Source: Streptomyces sp. DH41 (GTDB taxonomy: Bacteria; Actinomycetota; Actinomycetes; Streptomycetales; Streptomycetaceae). From it: 64,000 nt of DNA. The stretch lies in assembly GCF_029813785.1 (NCBI RefSeq), contig NZ_JARVKY010000027.1:1-64000 (forward strand), written 5' to 3'. The notes under the pieces are model-generated. The model saw only the letters and a list, made by a program, of their open reading frames with translations, had not been told where the DNA came from and did no database searches. The translations under genes were made by a program, and so were the position numbers. How positions within the stretch are numbered: the stretch's first letter is position 1; every line of letters starts with the position of its first letter. Of this stretch, positions 18,478 to 26,715 are shown piece by piece.

Positions 18478-18978
18478 TCAGTACGCGCTGAAGACGTTGT
18501 CCATCGAGCCGTACCGGTCGGCCGCGTAGTTGCAGGCGGCGGTGATGTTGGCGACCGGGTCGTACGGGTCCCAGGAGGTGCCGGGCACGTGGTACGCCTG
18601 GAAGGTCGGGGCGATCACCTGGAGCAGCCCCTTGGACGGGGTGCCGTTGATGGCGTTGATGTCCCAGTTGTTGATGGCGAGCGGGTTGCCCGACGACTCC
18701 CGCATGATGTTGCGGTGGATGCCCTCGTACGTCCCGGGGATGCCGTGCTGCTCCATGATGTCGAGCGACTCGCGGATCCAGCCGTCGAGGTTGTCCGGGT
18801 ACGTCGTCGCCGCGGTGGCGGCGGTGGCTGCGGCCGGGGCGGTGGCCGGAGTGGCGGCGGAGGCGCTGGTCGCGCCGATGAGCGGCAGGGCGAGCACCGC
18901 GGCGCCGGTGCCGGCGACGGCGAGCTTGCGGGCGAGGCGGGTGGTTCGGGCGTGACGGTTCTGACCGTTGGCAGACAT
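18478..18978 (-). CDS. Secreted transglycosylase (SLT domain) protein
   Basis: The 166-residue preprotein has a twin-basic N-terminus, a hydrophobic core at about 18-36 and an ATSASA-A cleavage-like site near residue 41. After an Ala/Thr-rich spacer, a goose-type/SLT lysozyme-like domain spans residues 60-166. The catalytic glutamate is E94 in IMRESSGNP, followed by GTPSKGLLQVIAPTFQAYH and NITAACNYAADRYG. It should cleave the glycan strands of peptidoglycan outside the cell. ATG 18978 is preceded by AGGAGAGGGAC. It lies directly downstream of a c-di-AMP riboswitch, so expression should be tied to second-messenger and osmotic control of wall turnover. Confidence 0.9.
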   Translation of the reverse strand: MSANGQNRHARTTRLARKLAVAGTGAAVLALPLIGATSASAATPATAPAAATAATAATTYPDNLDGWIRESLDIMEQHGIPGTYEGIHRNIMRESSGNPLAINNWDINAINGTPSKGLLQVIAPTFQAYHVPGTSWDPYDPVANITAACNYAADRYGSMDNVFSAY

Positions 18979-18996
18979 GCTTGAGTCCCTCTCCTT

Positions 18997-19181
18997 ACGC
19001 CTGCGAGGTGAGCTGTCGGGTTCGGGCGGGGAGGTGCCCGGCCGGGCCCTGACGGGCACCGGCTTCACCCCAAGCCGCTCCGGTGGTGACCGGGCGCGGC
19101 GACTTACCTGGGTCCCCCGCTCCTGCCTGCGAGTTTGTTGGCGGATGACTGTGCGTCCGGGTGGTGGCAGGATTCGGCGTC
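18997..19181 (-). promoter_or_regulatory. c-di-AMP (ydaO-yuaA) riboswitch
   Basis: Read on the minus strand, the leader of the transglycosylase gene has the conserved blocks of the ydaO class in order: ACGCCGAATCCTGCC, GGCAGGAGCGGGGGACCCA, TTGGGGTGAAGCCGG, CCGAACCCGACAGCTCACC and TCGCAGGCGT. It ends about 18 bp before the start codon, next to the ribosome binding site. In actinobacteria this class precedes rpf and other wall-hydrolase genes and turns them down when c-di-AMP is bound. The match is by eye; a covariance-model search would settle it. Confidence 0.88.
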
Positions 19182-19946
19182 CACCCGACAGGCCGGGAAC
19201 GTATGCGAGAGCACATGTCCGAAACAAGTGCAGGAATCACCCAACGCGCCTGTTGACCTTGGTCTGGGGTGTTTGTGGCGCTTGATCCTTTGCGGTCGCC
19301 AAGCCTCAACTGGCGTGCGGCGCAAAGGGAGGGCGCAGTCGGCGGCGGGGTTGCCTACGGGTGGGGTGGAGTGAGCCAACTCACGGGCTTCGATAAGAGC
19401 GGCAAATCGGGCATTAGGGCCAACTGGGAGTCAATCGGCTGTGGGTGGGGATGGCTTCGAGTGTCGACGGATGACTGGGCGGGCCGTCGCCGCGCGTGCC
19501 CCGTGTCCGGGGCTGTGTCCAGGTCTGCGTCCGGGGTCGTATCCGAGTCCGTGCCCGGGCCGTGTCCGGCTCTGCGATCCACCTCGCGCCTCACCTCGCG
19601 CCTCACCTCGCGTCCTGCCCCCCGGGTCGGTGTTTCCGCGCGCTGTGCGGGCATCTGTTCGGGGTGGGGGTGGAGTGAGGCGAGTGGGTGACGTATTCGG
19701 AGTGCGACCCGTTGGGAGGGGTGGTGTGATCTTCGGTGGCGGGTTCTGGCCCTGGCGATGTCGATCAAAATCTGCTCATATCACCTGATCAAAAACATAC
19801 CGTGCATGATCCGATACAGACCGGCCTGTAGCGGTGGGCGCTAACGGTGATCGAAAGGTGACCGGATACGCTGACTTGAGTGGTGGCAGCGACCTATCGA
19901 CAAACCAGGTAATCGCCAGTAGACACCAGCAGACAGGAGACCCCTC
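19182..19946. other. Long intergenic region upstream of polyprenyl synthase
   Basis: I see no convincing gene in these 765 bp. Bases 19500-19580 are degenerate GTCCGG-type repeats. Bases 19582-19612 hold two and a half copies of a 12-mer (CCTCGCGCCTCA). Bases about 19755-19900 are markedly AT-rich for this genome and include GATCAAAA twice (near 19762 and 19787). The promoter of the polyprenyl synthase gene is probably in the AT-rich part; no clear -35/-10 pair was assigned. Confidence 0.5.
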
Positions 19947-20957
19947 GTGACCGTCGTCGGGCCGTTCGGGCTGAGCGTGCGGGACCAGGCTCTGGAAGCC
20001 GATGTCCAGACCGGATTGGTCGCTGTCGAGGAAGGGTTGCTTGAGGCAACCAAAAGCGAGGTGCCGTTCATCACGGAGGCCGCCCAGCATCTGGTGCGGG
20101 CCGGTGGCAAACGGTTCCGGCCACTCCTGGTGATGCTCTCGGCCCAGTTCGGCGACCCCTACGCCCCCGGGATCGTGCCCTCGGCCGTAGTCGTGGAGCT
20201 GACCCACCTCGCCACCCTCTACCACGACGACGTGATGGACGAGGCCGCCGTGCGGCGTGGCGTGGCCAGCGCCAACACCCGCTGGGGCAACTCGGTCGCG
20301 GTCCTCACCGGCGACTTCCTGTTCGCCCGCGCCTCCCAGATCCTCGCCGACCTCGGACCCGAGGCGGTGCGCGTGCAGGCCCTGGCGTTCGAGCGGCTGG
20401 TCACCGGTCAGATCCTGGAGACGGCGGGACCGCAGGACGGACGGGACCCGGTCGACCACTACCTGGACGTGCTGGGCGGCAAGACGGGATCGCTGGTGGC
20501 GGTCGCCTGCCGGTTCGGCGCGATGATGTCCGGCGCCGACGAGACGGTCGTGGACGTGCTGACCCAGTACGGCGAGCGGCTCGGCGTCGCCTTCCAGCTC
20601 GCGGACGACGTCCTGGACATCGCCTCCGACTCCCACGAGTCGGGGAAGACGCCCGGGACCGACCTGCGCGAGGGCATCCCGACCCTCCCGGTGCTGCGGC
20701 TGCGTGAGCGGGCGGCCCGGCTGGGACTCGCCGAGGACATCGCCCTGTGCGAGCTGCTGGACACCGACCTGAGTGACGACGCGCGGCACGCGGAGGCGCT
20801 GCGGCTGCTGCGCGACCACCCCGCGCTGGAGCAGGCGCGGCGGGACACCGTCCGGTACGCCGAGGAGGCCCGGGCGGCGCTCGTTCCGCTCAGGGAGTGC
20901 GAGGCGAAGGCCGCGCTGGTGGAGCTGTGCGACGCGGTGGTGCACAGGGCCGGTTGA
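19947..20957 (+). CDS. Polyprenyl diphosphate synthase (trans-isoprenyl, IspB/HepT-like)
   Basis: The 336-residue enzyme condenses isopentenyl diphosphate onto an allylic primer to make the long isoprenoid side chain of menaquinone. The first aspartate-rich motif is DDVMD at 94-98 (HDDVMDEAAVRRG), the second is DDVLD at 220-224, and GGKRFRP at 53-59 binds diphosphate. GKTPGTDLREGIPTLPV follows the second motif, as is typical of long-chain synthases. The start is GTG 19947 with AGGAGA upstream. Medium-to-long chain product is likely, but chain length cannot be read from the sequence. The gene stands alone. Confidence 0.92.
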   Translation: MTVVGPFGLSVRDQALEADVQTGLVAVEEGLLEATKSEVPFITEAAQHLVRAGGKRFRPLLVMLSAQFGDPYAPGIVPSAVVVELTHLATLYHDDVMDEAAVRRGVASANTRWGNSVAVLTGDFLFARASQILADLGPEAVRVQALAFERLVTGQILETAGPQDGRDPVDHYLDVLGGKTGSLVAVACRFGAMMSGADETVVDVLTQYGERLGVAFQLADDVLDIASDSHESGKTPGTDLREGIPTLPVLRLRERAARLGLAEDIALCELLDTDLSDDARHAEALRLLRDHPALEQARRDTVRYAEEARAALVPLRECEAKAALVELCDAVVHRAG

Positions 20958-21193
20958 GCGGCCGGACGCGTACGTGGCACCCTACGGGCCGGGGGAGTCA
21001 CGACCCCTCCGTGTCATCCCGTAGGAGTAGGCGGAGTTGAGCCCGCGGTCTGACGATTCCACTTGGCGGATTTGGTCAGATGGACACCACGGAAAACACC
21101 AATCCTCACCGATTCGGGTGAGAATGGCGGCTCACGGGTGAACGAGTGCGAGGTCGCGAGACAGCCGCCGCCGACGACGGAGGTAGGGCACAC

Positions 21194-22444
21194 ATGGCAC
21201 CGATCGATTCCGACGACAACATGACCGCCAGGACGGACGAGGATCTGCCGGCGGGGCGGCGCAGGGCCGCGCGGTACGTCGTCCCGGTCGCGGTGATGGG
21301 AGTGGCGGCCGCGACGATCGGCCTCGTCCCGGCGCTCGCCGACTCCGGGGACCCCGACCTTCCGAAGGTCACGGCGGAGCAACTCATCGATAAGATCGCC
21401 AAGTCGGACGTGCAGCAGCTGTCCGGCACGGTCAAGATCACAACGGACCTGGGCCTGCCGGACCTCGGCGGCCTGGAGAGCGGCCTGATGTCGGGAATGT
21501 CCGGCGGCCCGGGTTCGGGCGGGGACGAGGACGGCTCCGCCGCCGACCCGTCGGCCAAGCTCACCGAACTGGTCACCGGCACCCACACGCTCCGGGTCGC
21601 CGCCGACGGCCCCGACCGGCAGAAGCTGTCGGTGCTGGAGAACGCCGCCGAGTACAGCCTGATCCACGACGGCAAGGACGTCTGGGGCTACGACAGCGAG
21701 TCCAACGAGGTCTACCACTCCACCGTGTCCGGCAGCGCCGAGCAGCCGGAGAAGGAGGTGCCGGCCACCCCGAAGGACTTCGCCGACCAGGCCCTCAAGG
21801 CGGTCGACGACACCACGTCCGTGACTGTCGACGGCACCGCGCAGGTGGCCGGCCGGGACGCCTACCGACTGGTGATCAAGCCCAAGCAGTCCGGTTCGAC
21901 CGTCGGTGCCGTCACCGTCGCGGTGGACGCCAAGACCGGCACGCCGCTGAAGTTCACGCTGACCCCGGCGAGCGGCGGCGCCGCCGTCGTGGACGCGGGC
22001 TTCACCAAGGTCAGCTTCGCGAAGCCGGACGCGTCGACGTTCGACTTCACCCCGCCGAAGGGTGCGAAGGTCACCGAGGGTGACGAGTTGGCCAAGGCGC
22101 CGGAGCACGGGCGGAAGGCCGAGGGCGATCTCGCCAAGGAACTGGACGGTCTGAAGGAGAAGGACGGCCTGAGGGAGACGGACGGCCTGAAGGTCATCGG
22201 CGAGGGCTGGAACTCGATCGCCACCTTCGACACCGGCGGTCAGGGCGGCCTGCCCACGGCCTCCGCGGGTGGGGACCTCGGCGGCTTCCTCGGCTCCTTC
22301 GGCGACCAGGTCAAGGGCGACTTCGGCTCCGGCACCGTGTTCAACACCCGCCTGGTCAACGCCCTGATCACGGATGACGGCAAGGTCTACGCCGGTGCGG
22401 TCACCAAGGACGCGCTGGTGAAGGCGGCCGACGCGGCGAAGTAG
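21194..22444 (+). CDS. LolA/RseB-fold periplasmic-side protein, membrane anchored
   Basis: The 416-residue protein has a basic N-terminus, a hydrophobic span at about 29-48 ending in ALA, and a large extracytoplasmic domain. Segments such as GTHTLRVAADGPDRQKLSV, YSLIHDGKDVWGYDSESNEVYH and GRDAYRLVIKPK with VAVDAKTGTPLKF fit the LolA/LppX/RseB beta-fold (DUF2092-like) found in actinobacterial outward-facing lipid or sensor proteins. An EKDGLRETDGLK repeat lies near residue 320. No lipobox cysteine is seen. ATG 21194 is preceded by GGAGG. The next two genes encode an ABC exporter, and the close spacing suggests they work together. Confidence 0.78.
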   Translation: MAPIDSDDNMTARTDEDLPAGRRRAARYVVPVAVMGVAAATIGLVPALADSGDPDLPKVTAEQLIDKIAKSDVQQLSGTVKITTDLGLPDLGGLESGLMSGMSGGPGSGGDEDGSAADPSAKLTELVTGTHTLRVAADGPDRQKLSVLENAAEYSLIHDGKDVWGYDSESNEVYHSTVSGSAEQPEKEVPATPKDFADQALKAVDDTTSVTVDGTAQVAGRDAYRLVIKPKQSGSTVGAVTVAVDAKTGTPLKFTLTPASGGAAVVDAGFTKVSFAKPDASTFDFTPPKGAKVTEGDELAKAPEHGRKAEGDLAKELDGLKEKDGLRETDGLKVIGEGWNSIATFDTGGQGGLPTASAGGDLGGFLGSFGDQVKGDFGSGTVFNTRLVNALITDDGKVYAGAVTKDALVKAADAAK

Positions 22445-22484
22445 GCGCGTTCTCGTCCCGTACGACGATGAGGAGAGGGAGCCG

Positions 22485-23516
22485 ATGGCCGAAGCGTCCG
22501 CCACGGAAACGGGAGGCGCGGACCGGGAGAACCGGGACCCGGAGAGTCCGGACCCGCTGATCCCGGGCCAGGGGAGCGGAGCGGTCGACGCCGTCATCGC
22601 CACCCGCGCGCTCACCAAGCGCTTCCGCGGCGGACAGCTCGCCGTCGACGGTCTGGACCTGACCGTCCCGGCGGGCAGCGTCTTCGGCTTCCTCGGCCCC
22701 AACGGCTCCGGCAAGACCACCACCATCCGCATGCTGATGGGCCTGATCGAACCCACCTCGGGCACCGCCCGGGTCCTGGGCCGGCCCATGCCGCGCGCGG
22801 CCCGCACCGTACTGCCCCGGGTCGGCGCCCTCATCGAGGGCCCGGCCCTGTACGGCTTCCTCTCCGGGCAGGACAACCTGCTGCGCTACGACGCCGCGGA
22901 CCCGACCGCCGACCCACGCACCCGGCGCGAGCGCGTCGCGGCGGCGCTGGACCGGGTGGGCCTCGCGGCCGCCGCGGGCAAGAAGGCGAAGGCGTACTCG
23001 CTCGGCATGAAGCAGCGCCTCGGGCTGGCCGCGGCGCTGCTCCAGCCGCGCAGCCTGCTGGTCCTGGACGAACCGACCAACGGGCTCGACCCCCAGGGCA
23101 TGCGCGAGATCCGCGCGCTCGTGCGCGAACTGGCCTCCGACGGCACCACCGTCTTCCTCTCCTCCCACCTGCTGGACGAGATCGAGCAGGTCTGTACGCA
23201 CGCCGCCGTGATGGCCCGAGGGCGGCTGATCACCCAGGGCGCGGTCGCCGACCTGGCGGCCGGGGCACGCGGCCGGCTGGTGGTGACCACGCCGGACACG
23301 GGGGAGGCCGCGCGGGTGCTCAAGGAACAGGGGGCCGGGGACGTGGTCGTCGCCGAGGACCGGGTGACGGCGGAGCCACCCGACCGCGACCTCGCCGACC
23401 TGAACGCCGCCCTGGTGGCGGCCGGCGTCCGCGTCCGCGGCTTCGCGGTGGACCGGGCCTCCCTGGAGGACGCGTTCGTGGCGCTGACCGGGGAGGGCTT
23501 CGATGTCGCGGGCTGA
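22485..23516 (+). CDS. ABC transporter ATP-binding protein
   Basis: The 343-residue nucleotide-binding subunit carries Walker A GPNGSGKTT at 71-79 (K77), signature-region LGMKQRLGLA, Walker B LLVLDEPTNGLDP, and the switch histidine in FLSSHLLDEIEQVC. It is closest in style to DrrA/NatA/BcrA-type ATPases that pair with a short ABC-2 permease. The first 35 residues are an acidic disordered leader, and about 90 residues after the ATPase core are of the DUF4162 kind. Its 3' end overlaps the permease gene by 14 bp, so the two form one transporter. Confidence 0.93.
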   Translation: MAEASATETGGADRENRDPESPDPLIPGQGSGAVDAVIATRALTKRFRGGQLAVDGLDLTVPAGSVFGFLGPNGSGKTTTIRMLMGLIEPTSGTARVLGRPMPRAARTVLPRVGALIEGPALYGFLSGQDNLLRYDAADPTADPRTRRERVAAALDRVGLAAAAGKKAKAYSLGMKQRLGLAAALLQPRSLLVLDEPTNGLDPQGMREIRALVRELASDGTTVFLSSHLLDEIEQVCTHAAVMARGRLITQGAVADLAAGARGRLVVTTPDTGEAARVLKEQGAGDVVVAEDRVTAEPPDRDLADLNAALVAAGVRVRGFAVDRASLEDAFVALTGEGFDVAG

Positions 23517-24414
23517 TCAGCCGAGTGCGTCGAGTGCGTCGAGTGCGACGAGTGCGTCGAGCCCGCTGTGGTCCCTCGGACTGCTCCGCAGCGAACTGCT
23601 GATCACCTTCCGGCGCTGGCGCACCCTCGCCCTGCTGGGGGTGCTGGCCGCCGTTCCGGTCCTGGTGGGAATCGCCGTGAAGATCGAGACGAGCGACGGC
23701 GCGTCGTTCGGCGGCGGAGGTGGCGGAGGAGGAGGCGGCGGGGGACCGGCGTTCATCTCGCAGATCAGCAACAACGGCCTGTTCCTGGTCTTCACCGCGC
23801 TCGCCGCGACCCTCCCGTTCTTCCTGCCGATGGCCATCGGGGTCATCGCGGGCGACGCCATCGCGGGTGAGGCGAGCGCGGGCACGCTCCGCTATCTCCT
23901 GGTCGCCCCGGCCGGCCGCACCCGGCTACTGCTCGCCAAGTACGCCACGGTGATCGCCTTCTGTCTCGCCGCCACCCTGGTGGTCGCGGTCTCGGCGCTG
24001 GCGGTCGGAGCGCTGCTGTTCCCGGTCGGTGACCTGACCACCATCTCCGGCACCCGGATCTCCTTCGCCGAGGGCCTGGGGCGCGCTCTGCTGATCGCCC
24101 TGGCCGTGGCCGCCTCACTCGTCGGCGTCGCGGCCCTCGGCCTGTTCGTCTCCACCCTGGTGGGCAGCGGCATCGCCGCGATGGCGACCACGGTCGGGCT
24201 GCTGATCACCGTCCAGATCCTCGACCAGATCCCGCAGCTCGACGCGCTCCAGCCGTACTTCTTCTCGCACTACTGGCTGTCCTTCGCCGACCTGATGCGC
24301 GAACCGGTCTACTGGGACGACCTGACGAAGAACCTCGGCCTCCAGGTCCTGTACGCCGCTGTGTTCGGCTCGGCGGCCTGGGCGCGGTTCACGGCCAAGG
24401 ACATCACCTCGTAG
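23503..24414 (+). CDS. ABC-2 type transporter permease
   Basis: The 303-residue permease has six predicted membrane spans: about 37-57 (TLALLGVLAAVPVLVGIAV), 95-125, 150-180, 200-225, 228-245 and a C-terminal one. A run of twelve glycines at 23710-23745 lies in the first extracytoplasmic loop just after the first span. GEASAGTLRYLLVAPAGRTRLL is the usual ABC-2 coupling region. With the preceding ATPase it forms an exporter of unknown cargo. Its 3' end overlaps the convergent FMN reductase gene by 11 bp. Confidence 0.9.
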   Translation: MSRADQPSASSASSATSASSPLWSLGLLRSELLITFRRWRTLALLGVLAAVPVLVGIAVKIETSDGASFGGGGGGGGGGGGPAFISQISNNGLFLVFTALAATLPFFLPMAIGVIAGDAIAGEASAGTLRYLLVAPAGRTRLLLAKYATVIAFCLAATLVVAVSALAVGALLFPVGDLTTISGTRISFAEGLGRALLIALAVAASLVGVAALGLFVSTLVGSGIAAMATTVGLLITVQILDQIPQLDALQPYFFSHYWLSFADLMREPVYWDDLTKNLGLQVLYAAVFGSAAWARFTAKDITS

Positions 24415-25006
24415 GCGCGGTCCCCGCCCGCTCGTACGGGAAGCGGGCGAGCGGCGCCTCCTGCGCGAAGAAGGTCTTGGCGCGAGCCAGCGCCTCGGTG
24501 TCCGTCAGGACGTCGCCGGGCCTGCTGCCGTTGCCGAGCAGCACCCCGCCGAAGCGCATCCCCATGTAGGCCGCCGAGTTGTTCAGGGTGCCGATCAGCG
24601 GGTCGGCGACCTCCTGCTCCCGGTGCGCGAGCGCGGTGACGCCCCACAGGGTGCGGCCGGCCAGGGTCGCCTTGAAGTCGAGGCCCGGGGTGCGCAGCCA
24701 GCCGGACCAGTGGTCGAGATAGCGCTTGACCGGCGCGGACAGCGAGTACCAGTACAGCGGCGAGGCGATCACGATGTCCGTGGCGTCGAGGGTGGCGTCG
24801 AGCAGAAGGCCCGCGTTGCCCTCCGTGGGGCGTGTGTGGTCGCTGTCGTGCCGCAGATCCCCGAACTCGGGCAACGGATGCTCGGCGAGGTCGATCCACC
24901 GCTGCTCGACGTGCGTGGGCAGTTGTTCGGCGGCGCGGCGGGCGAGCAGCTCGGTGTTGCCGTCGGGACGGCTGCTGCCCAGCAGGAAGAGGAAACGGCG
25001 GGTCAT
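24404..25006 (-). CDS. NADPH-dependent FMN reductase / flavodoxin-like protein
   Basis: The 200-residue protein has the flavodoxin fold. The FMN phosphate loop is GSSRPDGNTELLARR near the N-terminus, and the isoalloxazine loop is ASPLYWYSLSAPVKRYLDHW. Members reduce FMN, quinones or azo and nitro compounds with NADPH. I chose ATG 25006, preceded by GGGAGACC; a start eight codons upstream is possible. The leader holds several ATGC-rich palindromes that may bind a regulator. No regulator gene is adjacent. Confidence 0.85.
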   Translation of the reverse strand: MTRRFLFLLGSSRPDGNTELLARRAAEQLPTHVEQRWIDLAEHPLPEFGDLRHDSDHTRPTEGNAGLLLDATLDATDIVIASPLYWYSLSAPVKRYLDHWSGWLRTPGLDFKATLAGRTLWGVTALAHREQEVADPLIGTLNNSAAYMGMRFGGVLLGNGSRPGDVLTDTEALARAKTFFAQEAPLARFPYERAGTAPTR

Positions 25007-25367
25007 GAGGTCTCCCGGAGTCGTCGGCATGCACGAATACCCAGCACGTGCATTCTATGCATGCGCATATAACTTCTTCCAGGGTTTTCCCGGTACGCCC
25101 ACCGGAGGAGCGGAACAGCGAGTCGGTCTCCGAGGGGGCTCTGGCCGGTTCCGTCCGGGCGCAAGGGGGCGGAGAGGCGACGGGCAACGCGCCGCACGGG
25201 TCCGCCGATGGTCGCGTGACCTCCTGGAACGAGCCTGTGACACCCCGGTGACGTGAGATTGGCGAGCGAGCGGAGAGACTCGACAGTAGGTGTACGACAG
25301 GCATGACAGGCTCTGGACGGCTGGGAACCGAATCCGCCGACGGAAGCCGCCGATGAGTGGGGGAACG
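25007..25367. promoter_or_regulatory. Divergent control region with ATGC-type palindromes
   Basis: These 361 bp separate the divergent FMN reductase and TPR-like genes. Near 25043-25071, AT-richer than its surroundings, are the palindrome GCACGTGC and the near-palindrome TATGCATGCGCATATA. A possible minus-strand -10 (TAGAAT) falls in the same place. Together they suggest an operator/promoter for the FMN reductase gene. The rest shows nothing I can name. Confidence 0.4.
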
Positions 25368-26630
25368 ATGTCTCGACTCGGCCGCGACAAGCAGCGGGAC
25401 CGCGAGGGCGCCGAGCGCTCGCCCGCCCCTGCGGCGACGCCGATCGACGTCCGTGTGCCGGAGGCCGGTTCCGGCGCACGCAGCGCTTCGGTCGACGGTT
25501 CACTGATCGTCGCGGCCCCCGGCGAGGAGATCCAGAACGCCGTCCTGAACCGCCTTCACCGCCTCGCCCTCGCAGCCGGTCATCCCGTCCTCGCCACGAT
25601 CCACGACGAGCGCGTCGGGTACTCCGTCCCGCTTCGGGTCGACCCGGACGGCTCCAGCCATCTCGCCGCGGAACCGGTGCCGACGGCTTCCGGGGAGCCG
25701 GCCGTACGACCGGCCGTACGAAGGGACCAGCCCACGTACGTCCTGCGGCCGGTGGAGCCGGTGGAGCCTGCGCGGGACGGCGCACCGGCGTTCCCTCTGC
25801 CGGCGGTGTCCGAGTCGCAGCGGGTGCCGGCCGGTGAATCCGTACCGACGTTCACGCTGCGGGCCCTGCCGGAGCCGGCCGGGGGAGCGGCGGTGCCCGG
25901 TACGGTGGCGCCGCCGACGGGAGAGTTCGGACCGCCGCCCCGGATGGACGGTGCTCCCGCGACCGGTACCTCCGAAGGCGCGGGACCGCGGCCCACGCCC
26001 GGCCGGGTCACCGAGCCCGGGGCTGCGGCGGTTGTGGACCTGGGCCCCGGCCTCGCCCACGGCGCCGACCCCGGCCCGGAGCCCACCCCCACCCCCGCCC
26101 GCGGCTTCGACGCGGTGGCCGAGGCCGTGCTCGGGGACGAACCGCTCACCGCACCCGGCGACGCCACCGCCCCCTCGCTCCTCGCGGAGCCCACGGCCCG
26201 GATCAACGAGGCCGTCAAGGAGGGGCGTACGGCGGTCGCGTCGCAGCTCGCCGAAGAGACCGTGACGGAAGCCTCGCAATCGCTGGGACCGGAGCACCCG
26301 GAGGTGCTCCGGCTCCGCGAACTCACCGCGTACATCGCGTACCTGTCGGGCGAGCCGGACCGAGCCTTCCGTCTCTCCCTGGACCTGGCCCGGATACACC
26401 GCCACGCGGGCGACGCGGAGGCCGCGTACGGCAACGTGCGGAGCGCGGCCACCGCCTGGCGCGCCGTACGCGACCCCGCGCGGGGCCTGGAGCTGGGGCA
26501 CGAGCTGGTCGGTCTCTGGGACGAACTCGCCGCCGAGGAGGGCCCGGCCGCGGAGGAGGCCGAGGAGCTCGAGTCCGCTCGCACCCGCATGGGCCGCCTC
26601 ACCGACCGCGTCCGCGCCCAGGCAGGCTGA
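25368..26630 (+). CDS. TPR-like protein with proline-rich middle region
   Basis: The 420-residue cytoplasmic protein is of a type seen in streptomycetes but without a known role to me. Residues 30-110 form a small domain (GSLIVAAPGEEIQNAVLNRLHRLALAAGHPVLATI). Residues 110-285 are Pro/Gly/Ala-rich and probably disordered. Residues 290-415 form helical repeats of TPR style (SLGPEHPEVLRLRELTAYI, SGEPDRAFRLSLDLARIHR, GDAEAAYGNVRSAATAWRA). ATG 25368 has GGGGGAA seven bases before it; ATG 25353 is also possible. A scaffold or regulatory role is inference. Confidence 0.7.
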   Translation: MSRLGRDKQRDREGAERSPAPAATPIDVRVPEAGSGARSASVDGSLIVAAPGEEIQNAVLNRLHRLALAAGHPVLATIHDERVGYSVPLRVDPDGSSHLAAEPVPTASGEPAVRPAVRRDQPTYVLRPVEPVEPARDGAPAFPLPAVSESQRVPAGESVPTFTLRALPEPAGGAAVPGTVAPPTGEFGPPPRMDGAPATGTSEGAGPRPTPGRVTEPGAAAVVDLGPGLAHGADPGPEPTPTPARGFDAVAEAVLGDEPLTAPGDATAPSLLAEPTARINEAVKEGRTAVASQLAEETVTEASQSLGPEHPEVLRLRELTAYIAYLSGEPDRAFRLSLDLARIHRHAGDAEAAYGNVRSAATAWRAVRDPARGLELGHELVGLWDELAAEEGPAAEEAEELESARTRMGRLTDRVRAQAG

Positions 26631-26715
26631 CCGGGACACTCCGCGGACCGGGCACTCGCCGACCGGGCCGCTCCGTCGGCCAGGCCACTTCTACGTGCGC
26701 AGGGGGCGCCGCGCC

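Noticed and set aside
19355..19768. 137-codon minus-strand frame upstream of the polyprenyl synthase
   Set aside because: It is His/Arg/Thr-rich and derived from tandem repeats; there is no ribosome binding site or family.
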